From the NCBI GenBank assembly GCA_036564195.1, contig DATCLA010000123.1:1-8241 (forward strand): a stretch of 8,241 nt of DNA, in the 5' to 3' direction. The DNA is from DATCLA01 sp036564195 (GTDB taxonomy: Bacteria; Bacillota; UBA4882; UBA8346). A program made the translations under genes and the position numbers. The notes below the pieces were generated by a model. That model made no database searches. It was not told the origin of the DNA and saw only the letters and a program-made list of their open reading frames with translations. This document shows, one piece after another, positions 1 through 6,433 of this stretch (its first letter is position 1; each line of letters starts with the position of its first letter).

Positions 1-92
1 GTTAAAAGGAGTTCACATATAAATATTAACAGACAGACCAAAATAAATCGGTGAGTAAAACGAGTAAAGATCAAGCAAATCAATGAAATGAT

Positions 93-98
93 GGGGAG
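93..98 (+). promoter_or_regulatory. Ribosome binding site that sets the murG start
   Basis: GGGGAG lies seven bases before the ATG at 106. Two earlier in-frame ATGs, at 88 and 91, have no purine-rich motif at a sensible distance, and starting there would place this site inside the coding region. The protein from 106 begins MKKIVLTGGG, the usual start of this family. Confidence 0.7.
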
Positions 99-105
99 TG
101 GGTTC

Positions 106-1173
106 ATGAAGAAGATTGTGTTAACCGGAGGCGGTACCGCCGGGCATGTGATGCCGAACCTGGCTTTAGTACCCCATTTGCAACGGGATGGCTGGGAGAT
201 CAGTTATATCGGCAGTTATCACGGGATTGAGAAAGACCTGATCAAGGAGGCCAGCATCCCTTACTATGGGATCGCCACAGGAAAATTTCGTCGCTACTTT
301 TCACTGCAAAATTTCACTGATCCCTTCCGGGTGATTCAGGGCCTGTTTGATGCGACGGTTCTGCTGCGCAAACTCCAACCAGACCTGGTCTTCTCCAAAG
401 GTGGGTTTGTTTCGGTCCCGGTAACGGTGGGCGCCTGGTTAAACCGGATCCCGGTACTGTTGCATGAATCGGACCTGACCCCCGGATTAGCCAATAAATT
501 GGCCTTGCCGTTTGCGACGGCGATCTGCGCTACTTTTCCGGAGAGCCTCCGGCATCTGCCGACCCGCAAAAGCGTTCTGACAGGAAACCCGATCCGTGAC
601 GAACTGTTACATGGCCACCGGCAAGCAGGTTTAGCATTATGCGGCTTTTCAGACGCTCGGCCGGTGCTGGCGGTAATGGGCGGTAGCTTGGGTTCTAAAG
701 TTTTAAACCAAAATTTGCGTTCAATTTTACCCCAACTGTTAACCGACTTTCAAATAGTCCATATTTGCGGCAAAGGTAATCTGGACCCTGGTTTGGAACA
801 ACCGGGATACCGCCAGTTTGAGTTTATCGGCCCGGAACTGCCGGATGTCTTGGCTGCGGCTGACCTCTGCCTATCGCGGGCCGGAGCCAACTTCCTCTTT
901 GAACTGTTAGCTTTGAAAAAACCTGCTTTATTAGTTCCGCTTTCCCGGGCGGCCAGCCGTGGCGATCAGATCTTAAACGCCCGTTCCTTTGCAAAACAAG
1001 GATTCAGTATGGTGCTGGAAGAAGAGGAACTCACTGGGGATTTGCTGTTGGAGCGGATTCGCCAGCTCTATCAGAAGCGGGGGCAATATATTGCCGCCAT
1101 GGAGCGGAGTGAGCTTAAAGACGCGTCCGCCACAATTGTGAAATTGATTAATCAGATGGCTAAAGGCCAATAA
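106..1173 (+). CDS. murG: UDP-N-acetylglucosamine--N-acetylmuramyl-(pentapeptide) pyrophosphoryl-undecaprenol N-acetylglucosamine transferase
   Basis: MurG transfers GlcNAc from UDP-GlcNAc onto lipid I to make lipid II, on the cytoplasmic face of the membrane, the last cytoplasmic step of peptidoglycan synthesis. The protein is 355 aa, the normal family length, with a GT-B fold in two halves. The N-terminal acceptor half has the glycine loop GGGTAGHV (residues 8-15), FSKGGF (96-101) and HESD (120-123). The C-terminal donor half has MGGSLGS (191-197), SRAGAN (257-262) with a conserved Glu at 266, and DQILNA (287-292), matching the UDP-GlcNAc-binding Glu, Gln and Asn of E. coli MurG. The SRGDQILNA style and the IGSYHGIEK segment resemble the clostridial/Bacillus cereus-type MurG rather than the proteobacterial one. 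No other division or cell-wall genes adjoin it, so it may be a stand-alone or second copy. The 105 bases before it hold no promoter I can defend. Identity is sure; whether it is the sole MurG is not known. Confidence 0.95.
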   Translation: MKKIVLTGGGTAGHVMPNLALVPHLQRDGWEISYIGSYHGIEKDLIKEASIPYYGIATGKFRRYFSLQNFTDPFRVIQGLFDATVLLRKLQPDLVFSKGGFVSVPVTVGAWLNRIPVLLHESDLTPGLANKLALPFATAICATFPESLRHLPTRKSVLTGNPIRDELLHGHRQAGLALCGFSDARPVLAVMGGSLGSKVLNQNLRSILPQLLTDFQIVHICGKGNLDPGLEQPGYRQFEFIGPELPDVLAAADLCLSRAGANFLFELLALKKPALLVPLSRAASRGDQILNARSFAKQGFSMVLEEEELTGDLLLERIRQLYQKRGQYIAAMERSELKDASATIVKLINQMAKGQ

Positions 1174-1202
1174 TTACGGAGCGGTAAAAATAACTATGGA
1201 GC

Positions 1203-1235
1203 AAAAAAGCTATCCCATTATTAACGGGATAGCTT
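1203..1235 (-). terminator. Rho-independent terminator of the CBM2 remnant
   Basis: Perfect 10-bp arms (1207-1216 and 1226-1235, core AGCTATCCC/GGGATAGCT) enclose a nine-base loop. Read on the minus strand, the hairpin runs into six Ts (the A-run 1203-1208 on the plus strand). There is no T-run in the plus direction, so it serves the minus-strand remnant next to it, not murG. Confidence 0.8.
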
Positions 1236-1262
1236 CGCTGTAAGAGGCCTGATTGGTAAGGC

Positions 1263-1467
1263 CTATTGGACTCGGCAGGCAACACCGTTTAAAGTTAAAT
1301 CCAGTGGGTTTGGTGTTACTGCCGCTGTAACTGAGATTAAATCCGAAGTTAACTGACGCGTTGGGGGTAATCGTGCCGTTATACGATTCATTTTTAACTG
1401 TAACATTGGCGCCGTTCTGGGTGTAACTGCCGTCCCATAGATTGGTGATCTGTTGGTTGCCCGGGAA
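1263..1467 (-). pseudogene. Truncated, frameshifted C-terminus of a family 2 carbohydrate-binding module (CBM2)
   Basis: The minus-strand reading contains FPGNQQITNLWDG, then TQNGANVTVKNESYNGTI, then SVNFGFNLSYSGSN. This is the order of conserved blocks in the second half of CBM2, the cellulose/xylan-binding module of secreted glycoside hydrolases. The usual ending, LNGVACRVQ plus stop (TAG at 1263-1265), is present but in another frame. One surplus base at the TT of 1295-1296 (minus strand GGATTT-A-ACTTT) accounts for the shift; removing it gives a normal GFTLNGVAC ending. The first half of the module, with its first cysteine and tryptophan, is absent, and similarity stops near 1467. No catalytic domain, signal peptide or linker is visible upstream. 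A TTG-started frame extends to 1500 but adds nothing recognisable. This is a remnant of an extracellular polysaccharide-degrading enzyme, probably non-functional. The shift alone could be a sequencing error, but the missing front part could not. Confidence 0.8.
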
Positions 1468-1500
1468 AGTTCGGCAAGTTTCATAATGTTCAGATTTCAA

Positions 1501-1792
1501 TATTTTGATAGGTTAATTCTGGTTAAATACCAGATATTGTATTACAATCTTAATTGACTAATTATGAATCCGCCTCATTTCGGAAAAATGGATGGCAGCA
1601 CTTCGGACGGAGCGGTTGTAAACTTAAGGAATTGCATAATTCTGATTTAAGTTTTCGCTCGCAATATATTGATAGATACATCCAGGCTATTCACTATATA
1701 TTGTGGCCGAAGGGTTTATTGAGGTAATTATGCTATTCTTTCAATTAAGTATTTTAAGATGTAATCCATATATTTCTTTATAATTATGTTAA
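1501..1792. other. AT-rich spacer between the CBM2 remnant and polX
   Basis: No gene is recognisable on either strand. The spacer holds the dyad described separately, a small hairpin CTGGT/ACCAG near 1520-1534, and a TATAAT at 1779-1784 that could be the polX -10 box. No convincing -35 lies 16-18 bases before that box, so this promoter is weakly supported. If used, transcription would start near 1791, close to the first in-frame ATG at 1793, which favours the downstream polX start. Confidence 0.4.
1620..1654. repeat. Long imperfect dyad (inverted repeat)
   Basis: Outer arms AAACTTAA (1620-1627) and TTAAGTTT (1647-1654) are exact inverses. Inside them GAATT (1629-1633) and AATTC (1638-1642) pair again around GCAT. 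Together they could form a two-part hairpin ending in TTTT. It may be a weak terminator, a protein-binding dyad or a remnant end; nothing nearby decides this. Confidence 0.45.
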
Positions 1793-1826
1793 ATGTTTAC
1801 TAATAAGTACTCTTTTCCTGAAGTTC

Positions 1827-1833
1827 AAGGAGG
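1827..1833 (+). promoter_or_regulatory. Ribosome binding site that sets the polX start
   Basis: A perfect AAGGAGG lies seven bases before the ATG at 1841. It outranks the in-frame ATG at 1793, which has no such motif. The resulting protein starts MIQELARIFNEIG, in line with the start of B. subtilis PolX. Confidence 0.85.
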
Positions 1834-1840
1834 CTGTCCT

Positions 1841-3559
1841 ATGATCCAGGAATTAGCGCGAATTTTTAATGAGATTGGGCTGCTTTTGGAGATCAAGGGG
1901 GAGAATCCCTTTAAAGCCCGGGCTTACTATAATGCCGCTCGGTTGCTGGATAACTTGACTCCAGATCAACAACAGTTGATTAATGAAGGAAAAATTGGGG
2001 AACTTCCCGGGTTCGGTGCTGCTTTGGCCCAAAAAGTACTGGAGTGGCAGGCTACCGGGACCATTGTCTCCTACGAAGAGCTTAAAGCCAGTATTCCTCC
2101 GGGTTTGCCGGAGTTACTGAAAGTACCAGGACTGGGAGCAAAGAAGCTTAATCTGCTTTATAGTAAATTAGGTATTACCATGTTGGAACAGCTGGAGGAA
2201 GCCTGCCGACAGAACCGTCTGATTGGCCTGCCCGGCTTTGGAGCGAAAACCCAGGCAAAGCTGTTGGCAGGGGTCGAGTTTATCAAGGAACAGCGGGGCC
2301 AGTATCTTTTAGCGGAGGTGGCCGCCGCAGCCCACCAATTATTAGGACAATTATCCCAATGCCCGGGGGTGGTCCAAGCGGAGCTTGCCGGGAGCCTGCG
2401 CCGCCGGAACGAAGTGGTCAGAAATGTGGATTTAGTCGCCGCTGCAGCGGAACCGGCGGCAGTAGTCAGCTCCTTTATCAATCTGCCCGATGTGGCGACA
2501 ACGGTTGCCAGCAGTCCGGCCGCTGCCACAGTTAATCTGCGTTCCGGAGTCCGGTGCAATCTGCGGGTGGTAAAACCGGAAGCATACCCTTATGCTTTGC
2601 TGTACTTTACCGGCAGCTGCGCCCATAATACCGCTTTGCGCCGGTATGCCGCAGAACTAGGGTTTGAACTCACTGAGTCCGGTCTGTCCCAAGGAGATGC
2701 GCTCAGTAACTGCCGGGATGAGGCTGAACTTTACCAACGTCTGCAAATGGCTTATATCCCGCCGGAACTTCGGGAAGGCCAAGGAGAAATCGAGGCGGCC
2801 CGGGACAATCGCCTGCCGCAACTGGTCCGACCGGAAGACCTCCAGGGTGTCTTTCATGTCCATACCAATTATAGTGACGGAGTTAACAGTTTGCGTGAGA
2901 TGGTGGAAGCAGCCATCGAGTTAGGTTATAAATATCTTGGAGTGGCCGACCACAGCCGGACCGCAGTCTATGCCCACGGTTTACAGGAGGCTGCCCTCAA
3001 AAGACAGTTTGCGGAGATTGACGCCCTCAACCGCGAGTATCCCGGTTTCAGGATCTTCAAGGGGATCGAATCGGAGATCCTTCCCAATGGGGATCTGGAT
3101 TATCCTTCGGAACTTTTAGCAGAGTTTGATTTGGTGATCGGTTCAGTTCACTCTCAGTTTGGGATGGGAAAAACGGAAATGACGGCGCGGCTGTTAAAAG
3201 CATTGGACAATCCCTACTTAACTATCTTGGGGCATCCCACCGGGCGGATCTTGCTGCAACGTCCCGGGTACGAACTGGATTTGGAGGCGGTAATTGCCAA
3301 AGCAGCTGAAAAAAGAGTGATCATCGAATTCAATGCCAACCCGTACCGTTATGACCTGGACTGGCGGTGGTGTCGGCAAGCCCGGGAAGCGGGGGTGCTG
3401 ATTGCCGTTAACCCTGATGCTCACAGTACCGCGGAATTGGCGTTCGCCCGCAGCGGGCTGGCGGTAGCCATAAAAGGTTGGTTACAGCAGCAGGATATCT
3501 TCAATACCCGTCCGGCAGCTGAGATTCAACTTTATCTGGAAAAGCACAGGTCCAAGTAA
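1841..3559 (+). CDS. polX: DNA polymerase/3'-5' exonuclease PolX (family X polymerase fused to PHP domain), polymerase site altered
   Basis: Bacterial PolX is a base-excision-repair enzyme: an N-terminal family X gap-filling polymerase and a C-terminal PHP metallophosphoesterase giving 3'-5' exonuclease and AP-endonuclease activity. The protein is 572 aa, close to B. subtilis PolX (570). Helix-hairpin-helix motifs LPGFG (55-59), VPGLG (95-99) and LPGFG (130-134) are followed by the palm with GSLRR and the FTGS..HN nucleotide-site motif. The PHP metal site is complete: H339-x-H341, D370-H371, E410, H437, H465, D526 and H528. The oddity is in the palm. The catalytic motif that should read D-x-D is N195-V-D197, and the third carboxylate position is N240 (CNLRVV instead of xDLRVV). 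Only one of three polymerase metal ligands remains, so the polymerase is probably dead or strongly weakened while the nuclease looks intact. The family assignment is sure; loss of polymerase activity is inferred. Confidence 0.95.
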   Translation: MIQELARIFNEIGLLLEIKGENPFKARAYYNAARLLDNLTPDQQQLINEGKIGELPGFGAALAQKVLEWQATGTIVSYEELKASIPPGLPELLKVPGLGAKKLNLLYSKLGITMLEQLEEACRQNRLIGLPGFGAKTQAKLLAGVEFIKEQRGQYLLAEVAAAAHQLLGQLSQCPGVVQAELAGSLRRRNEVVRNVDLVAAAAEPAAVVSSFINLPDVATTVASSPAAATVNLRSGVRCNLRVVKPEAYPYALLYFTGSCAHNTALRRYAAELGFELTESGLSQGDALSNCRDEAELYQRLQMAYIPPELREGQGEIEAARDNRLPQLVRPEDLQGVFHVHTNYSDGVNSLREMVEAAIELGYKYLGVADHSRTAVYAHGLQEAALKRQFAEIDALNREYPGFRIFKGIESEILPNGDLDYPSELLAEFDLVIGSVHSQFGMGKTEMTARLLKALDNPYLTILGHPTGRILLQRPGYELDLEAVIAKAAEKRVIIEFNANPYRYDLDWRWCRQAREAGVLIAVNPDAHSTAELAFARSGLAVAIKGWLQQQDIFNTRPAAEIQLYLEKHRSK

Positions 3560-3593
3560 CCTAAGGTAATAGCGGCTTCAGATTTTCCGGAGG

Positions 3594-3623
3594 TTGACAA
3601 ACCGTAATTTGTAAGTTTATAAT
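3594..3623 (+). promoter_or_regulatory. Sigma-A promoter of hisG
   Basis: TTGACA (3594-3599) and TATAAT (3618-3623), both perfect consensus, are separated by 18 bases. Transcription would start near 3630, downstream of the polX stop and upstream of the leader hairpin. So hisG has its own promoter, and the hairpin lies inside its leader. Confidence 0.85.
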
Positions 3624-3647
3624 GCAGGTAAATGATTTTCCAAGAGT

Positions 3648-3726
3648 CACCTTTTACAGCAAAATTCCGAAAACTGAAAAACACCTTTGCTGCTGATATT
3701 TTTGACTTTGAACAAAGGTGTTTTTT
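3648..3726 (+). promoter_or_regulatory. Putative transcription attenuator in the hisG leader
   Basis: Terminator-like hairpin: 5' arm AACACCTTTG (3680-3689), 3' arm CAAAGGTGTT (3713-3722), a T-run at 3721-3726 and a 23-base loop. Its 3' arm could instead pair with an upstream copy of CACCTTT (3648-3654), and CAGCAAA (3657-3663) can pair with TTTGCTG (3686-3692), which takes bases from the terminator's 5' arm. These pairings exclude the terminator, so the short leader (about 3630 to 3737) could switch between stop and read-through. There is no T-box motif (TGGNACCGCG) and no His-rich leader peptide. The effector is unknown. A plain terminator for polX that hisG transcripts must pass is the simpler alternative. 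Confidence 0.5.
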
Positions 3727-3737
3727 ATAATTAGCGC

Positions 3738-3743
3738 AGGGAG
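3738..3743 (+). promoter_or_regulatory. Ribosome binding site that sets the hisG start
   Basis: AGGGAG is eight bases before the ATG at 3752. In-frame GTG at 3743 and ATG at 3746 overlap or touch the site and are less likely starts. The protein from 3752 begins MSLLKLGLPKGSL, the typical HisG start. Confidence 0.7.
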
Positions 3744-3751
3744 TGATGGGG

Positions 3752-4624
3752 ATGTCTTTGTTAAAACTGGGATTACCAAAAGGAAGCCTTCAAGACGCTA
3801 CCTTCAGGCTGTTTAAGAAGGCCGGGTTTAATATTACCGCCCGGGAACGGAACTATTATCCGTCGATTGATGATCCGGAACTGGAAGGAATGTTAATCCG
3901 GGCGCAGGAGATGTCAAAGTATGTGGAGGAAGGAGTAATTGACGCCGGGATCACCGGCAACGACTGGATCCTGGAACAACATTCCGACGTCCAGGTAGTA
4001 GCCGATTTGGTCTATTCCAAACAGACTTTAAATCCCTGCCGCTGGGTATTGGCAGTGCCTAACGACTCACCATTTCAGACCGTTGCCGATCTGCACTGCA
4101 AAAGGATTGCCACGGAATTGGTCCAGGTAACTAAAGATTATTTCCGCCGCTGCGGTGTGGAGGCAATCATCGAGTTTTCCTGGGGTGCCACGGAAGTGAA
4201 ACCGCCGGTGCTGGCGGATGCCATTGTCGAGATTACCGAAACCGGCAGTTCCCTACGTGCCAATAAGTTGCGGATTATCGACACTGTCCTGGAGGTTAAA
4301 AACCAGTTGATTGTCAATAAAGCAGCCTGGGCGGACCCTTGGAAACGGGAGAAGCTTGAAAGTATCGCCATGTTGCTTAAAGGGGCCTTGATGGCTGAAG
4401 GTAAAGTGGGCTTAAAGATGAACTTGGCCAAGTCGAATCTGGAAACGGTGGTAATGATTTTGGAATCTTTGAAAAAGCCGACTATTTCGCAGCTATCCGA
4501 TTCGGAATGGATTGCTCTGGAAGTAATTATCGATGAGTGTAAAGTACGGGAATTGATTCCGCGTTTAAAGAAAGCCGGAGCCCAGGGGATAGTGGAGTAT
4601 CCTTTAAATAAGGTGATCTATTAA
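3752..4624 (+). CDS. hisG: ATP phosphoribosyltransferase, long form
   Basis: HisG joins ATP and PRPP to give N1-(5-phosphoribosyl)-ATP, the first and feedback-controlled step of histidine synthesis in the cytosol. The protein is 290 aa, the length of the long form (HisG-L), which carries its own C-terminal histidine-sensing domain and does not need HisZ. Visible motifs are LGLPKGSL at the N-terminus (6-13), DAGITGND (64-71), and the PRPP-binding segment DAIVEITETGSSL (156-168) preceded by TEVKPP (147-152). Residues from about 215 to the end (KMNLAKSN, AGAQGIVEYPLN) fit the ACT-like regulatory domain. No other his gene adjoins it, so the rest of the pathway must lie elsewhere. It has its own promoter and a leader hairpin. 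No clear terminator follows until the hairpin at 4889. Confidence 0.95.
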   Translation: MSLLKLGLPKGSLQDATFRLFKKAGFNITARERNYYPSIDDPELEGMLIRAQEMSKYVEEGVIDAGITGNDWILEQHSDVQVVADLVYSKQTLNPCRWVLAVPNDSPFQTVADLHCKRIATELVQVTKDYFRRCGVEAIIEFSWGATEVKPPVLADAIVEITETGSSLRANKLRIIDTVLEVKNQLIVNKAAWADPWKREKLESIAMLLKGALMAEGKVGLKMNLAKSNLETVVMILESLKKPTISQLSDSEWIALEVIIDECKVRELIPRLKKAGAQGIVEYPLNKVIY

Positions 4625-4968
4625 ACCGCCAAAGCAGCTTTTTTCTTAAGATACATTAGATACATTTAATAATTTATCATTACTAGCCAATATAAGTTAA
4701 ACCTTACACATTGTATCAATTAAAATTTCGGGTTGAGAGACAAAATTTTCTTCAAGTAACCGATTTCAAGGATGAACTTTTACCGGCTCAAAAAGAAGGT
4801 AATTTCCGGAAACAAGCTTACAAAAGATTTAATTTTAAGTTGAGATTTTTGATTCAAAATATTTTTTCAAGGATTTGTTAGCGAATTTAAGGATGGGATT
4901 GCAACATCCTTTTTGTTTAAGTACATTTTCTATTAATACTGGTTATTCACAATAAGGAGGAAACTGCC
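4625..4968 (+). other. 344-bp AT-rich spacer between hisG and the M24 peptidase gene
   Basis: No established gene is present. A modest promoter candidate is TTAAAC (4697-4702), 18 bases, TAAAAT (4721-4726). An open frame without ATG or ribosome binding site runs from 4696 to a TAG at 4879-4881 (61 codons, rich in Lys and Arg). It looks faintly protein-like (e.g. KDELLPAQKEGNFRKQAY), so it may be a worn remnant or chance. TTTCAAGGAT occurs twice exactly (4764-4773 and 4865-4874). The hairpin at 4889-4914 is listed separately. I recognise no riboswitch or T-box. Confidence 0.4.
4889..4914 (+). terminator. Hairpin terminator or attenuator upstream of the M24 peptidase gene
   Basis: Arms AAGGATG (4889-4895) and CATCCTT (4905-4911) enclose a nine-base loop and run into five Ts (4910-4914). 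It may end the hisG transcript after a long 3' untranslated stretch. Alternatively, if the weak promoter near 4697-4726 is real, it would be an attenuator in the leader of the next gene. An exact upstream copy of the 5' arm, AAGGATG at 4768-4774, could compete for the 3' arm. Confidence 0.6.
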
Positions 4969-6159
4969 ATGCCTAACTTTACCCAGGAAGAATTTGACGC
5001 CAGAATCTTTAAACTTCAGCAATTGATGGCAGAAAAAGGAGTTGACTTGGCGGTTTTAGACCAAAATTCTGACTTATACTACTTTACCGGTTCAGTCCTG
5101 CCACAGTATCTGGTGGTACCGGCGGTGGGAAAACCGGTGCTGTTAGCACGTAAGGCAGTGGAGCGGATTAAGGCAGAAGTACCGCAGCTTTCCCTGGAAT
5201 ACTTTCAAAATACCAAAGAACTGAGGCAAATTATAGATGACTGTGGCTTTCTCCGGGCCGAGCGGGTAGGTTTTACATTGGAGAAAACCGCTTATGTCAT
5301 TGTCGAGCGGTGGTTGCAACTGCTATCCGGTGCGGCAGCGGTGGAAATATCAGCAGCCGTCCGACAGCTCCGGATGGTAAAGTCCCAACGGGAACTGGAA
5401 ATTATCAGTGCCGCCGGACGGATAATCGCCGGTATTCCGCAAGTGGTCCGGGAACGGTTTCGCCCCGGTATGACAGAATTGGAGTTAAGTGTAGCCGTTG
5501 AAAATTATCTCCGGATCCATGGCCATAGTGGGTTTCTTCGGGTTCGGCGGGAAACGGTAGAAATTGGAAACGGGGTTTGCTCTGCCGGTACCAATGCACT
5601 GGCGGGAACGAAGTTTGAAGGGATCTGCGGCGGGGTCGGACTCTCCCAGGCTAATCCTTTTGGAGCTGCTGACCGGAAGATTCCTTATGGCCAACCGGTG
5701 ATTTTGGATTATGGTCTTAACTATCAAGGTTACCACGTCGACCTGACCCGGATGTTTTGCTGGGGTCTCCCTACCCCGGAAGTATTCCGTGCGTTTCAGG
5801 TGATGCTGGAGATCGAACAGACTTTGATGGAAGAGTTACGGCCCGGGAGATTAGGGAGTGAATTGTATGCTGCAGCAGTGCAGCTGGCCGCAGACTACGG
5901 TTACGAAAAGGAGTTTATGGGGCTCGGGCCGGAAAAAGTTCGGTTTGTCGGTCACGGCATCGGGCTGGAGCTTGACGAACTACCTTTGTTAGCCCCTAAA
6001 ATGGACTACCCAGTGGTTGCCGGTATGACCATTGCCTTGGAACCCAAAGTCGCTCTACCGGGTCTGGGAGTGATTGGCAATGAAGATACCGTGGTGGTAC
6101 GGGAGGATGGTTGTGAATGTCTGACTATGGCAGCGCCGGAGATGATTATTGTGGAATAG
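4969..6159 (+). CDS. M24 family metallopeptidase (Xaa-Pro dipeptidase/aminopeptidase-like)
   Basis: M24B enzymes cleave peptides at Xaa-Pro bonds in the cytosol using two metal ions, often for turnover of proline-containing peptides. The protein is 396 aa, as expected for a creatinase-like N-terminal domain (about residues 10-135, with LDQNSDLYYFTG) and a C-terminal pita-bread catalytic domain (about 140-390). All five metal ligands are present: D247 (ILDYG), D258 (VDLTR), H329 (VGHGIG), E358 (ALEPK) and E372 (GNEDT). A perfect AAGGAGG (4954-4960) lies eight bases before the ATG. There is no signal peptide or membrane segment. The gene stands alone between two spacers, so its substrate cannot be read from context. 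Some M24 proteins act on other substrates, so exact specificity is open, but an active metallopeptidase is very likely. Confidence 0.9.
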   Translation: MPNFTQEEFDARIFKLQQLMAEKGVDLAVLDQNSDLYYFTGSVLPQYLVVPAVGKPVLLARKAVERIKAEVPQLSLEYFQNTKELRQIIDDCGFLRAERVGFTLEKTAYVIVERWLQLLSGAAAVEISAAVRQLRMVKSQRELEIISAAGRIIAGIPQVVRERFRPGMTELELSVAVENYLRIHGHSGFLRVRRETVEIGNGVCSAGTNALAGTKFEGICGGVGLSQANPFGAADRKIPYGQPVILDYGLNYQGYHVDLTRMFCWGLPTPEVFRAFQVMLEIEQTLMEELRPGRLGSELYAAAVQLAADYGYEKEFMGLGPEKVRFVGHGIGLELDELPLLAPKMDYPVVAGMTIALEPKVALPGLGVIGNEDTVVVREDGCECLTMAAPEMIIVE

Positions 6160-6406
6160 CCGGTTCTAAGTCGTCATCCACTTGAGGTCTTTTTCATATG
6201 ATCATCACCAAAGCATAAAAGGAGGGGACAACCATTACACGGATGGTGACAAAAAATTAGTGGTGGTGGGTCCTTTTTTAAAGTTTGTTTCAGCAGCGGA
6301 GTGGCTGGGGGTTAATCACTTGGTTGCTGGGTTGACCGGGAAATCGTAGCCCCAATCGTTGAAGAGTGAAACGGTACCTATGGGTGAAAAGTAGCTGTAA
6401 ATGAAC
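6160..6406 (+). other. Spacer with an orphan Shine-Dalgarno and possible folded RNA
   Basis: AAAGGAGG (6218-6225) would suit a start near 6234, but the codon there is ATT and the frame stops after nine codons. Downstream, several helices nest: TTGTTTCA (6285-6292) with TGAAACGG (6367-6374, two G-T pairs), GGGGTTA (6308-6314) with TAGCCCC (6347-6353, one G-T pair), and GGTT (6322-6325) with GACC (6334-6337). The segment ends at a terminator. It could be a small RNA, a worn-out gene start, or just the 3' tail of the peptidase mRNA. Short open frames exist on both strands (plus 6170-6349, minus 6316-6417) but lack start signals. No known RNA family is recognised. Confidence 0.3.
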
Positions 6407-6433
6407 AAAAAGAGCATTTGGTTGCTCTTTTTT
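6407..6433. terminator. Bidirectional terminator
   Basis: Arms AAAAAGAGCA (6407-6416) and TGCTCTTTTT (6423-6432) pair over ten bases around TTTGGT, with a U-tract on both strands. It can end plus-strand transcripts from the peptidase gene or spacer and minus-strand transcripts of the coiled-coil gene. The stop codon of that gene (TAA, 6434-6432) touches the hairpin. Confidence 0.85.

Noticed and set aside
88..105. Earlier ATG starts for murG at 88 and 91
   Set aside because: No ribosome site precedes them, and the extra residues MMGSGF are not part of the family's N-terminus.
1203..1235. Terminator for murG
   Set aside because: The U-tract is present only in the minus-strand direction; in the plus direction the hairpin is followed by CGCTG.
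3622..3697. Leader peptide frame in the hisG leader starting ATG at 3622, with one His codon
   Set aside because: The ATG overlaps the -10 box, so it lies upstream of the predicted transcription start. It has no ribosome site and only one His codon, so classical his attenuation is not supported.
4727..4915. T-box or known riboswitch in the spacer before the M24 gene
   Set aside because: The size would fit, but the T-box TGGNACCGCG motif is absent and I see no conserved core of a known riboswitch class.
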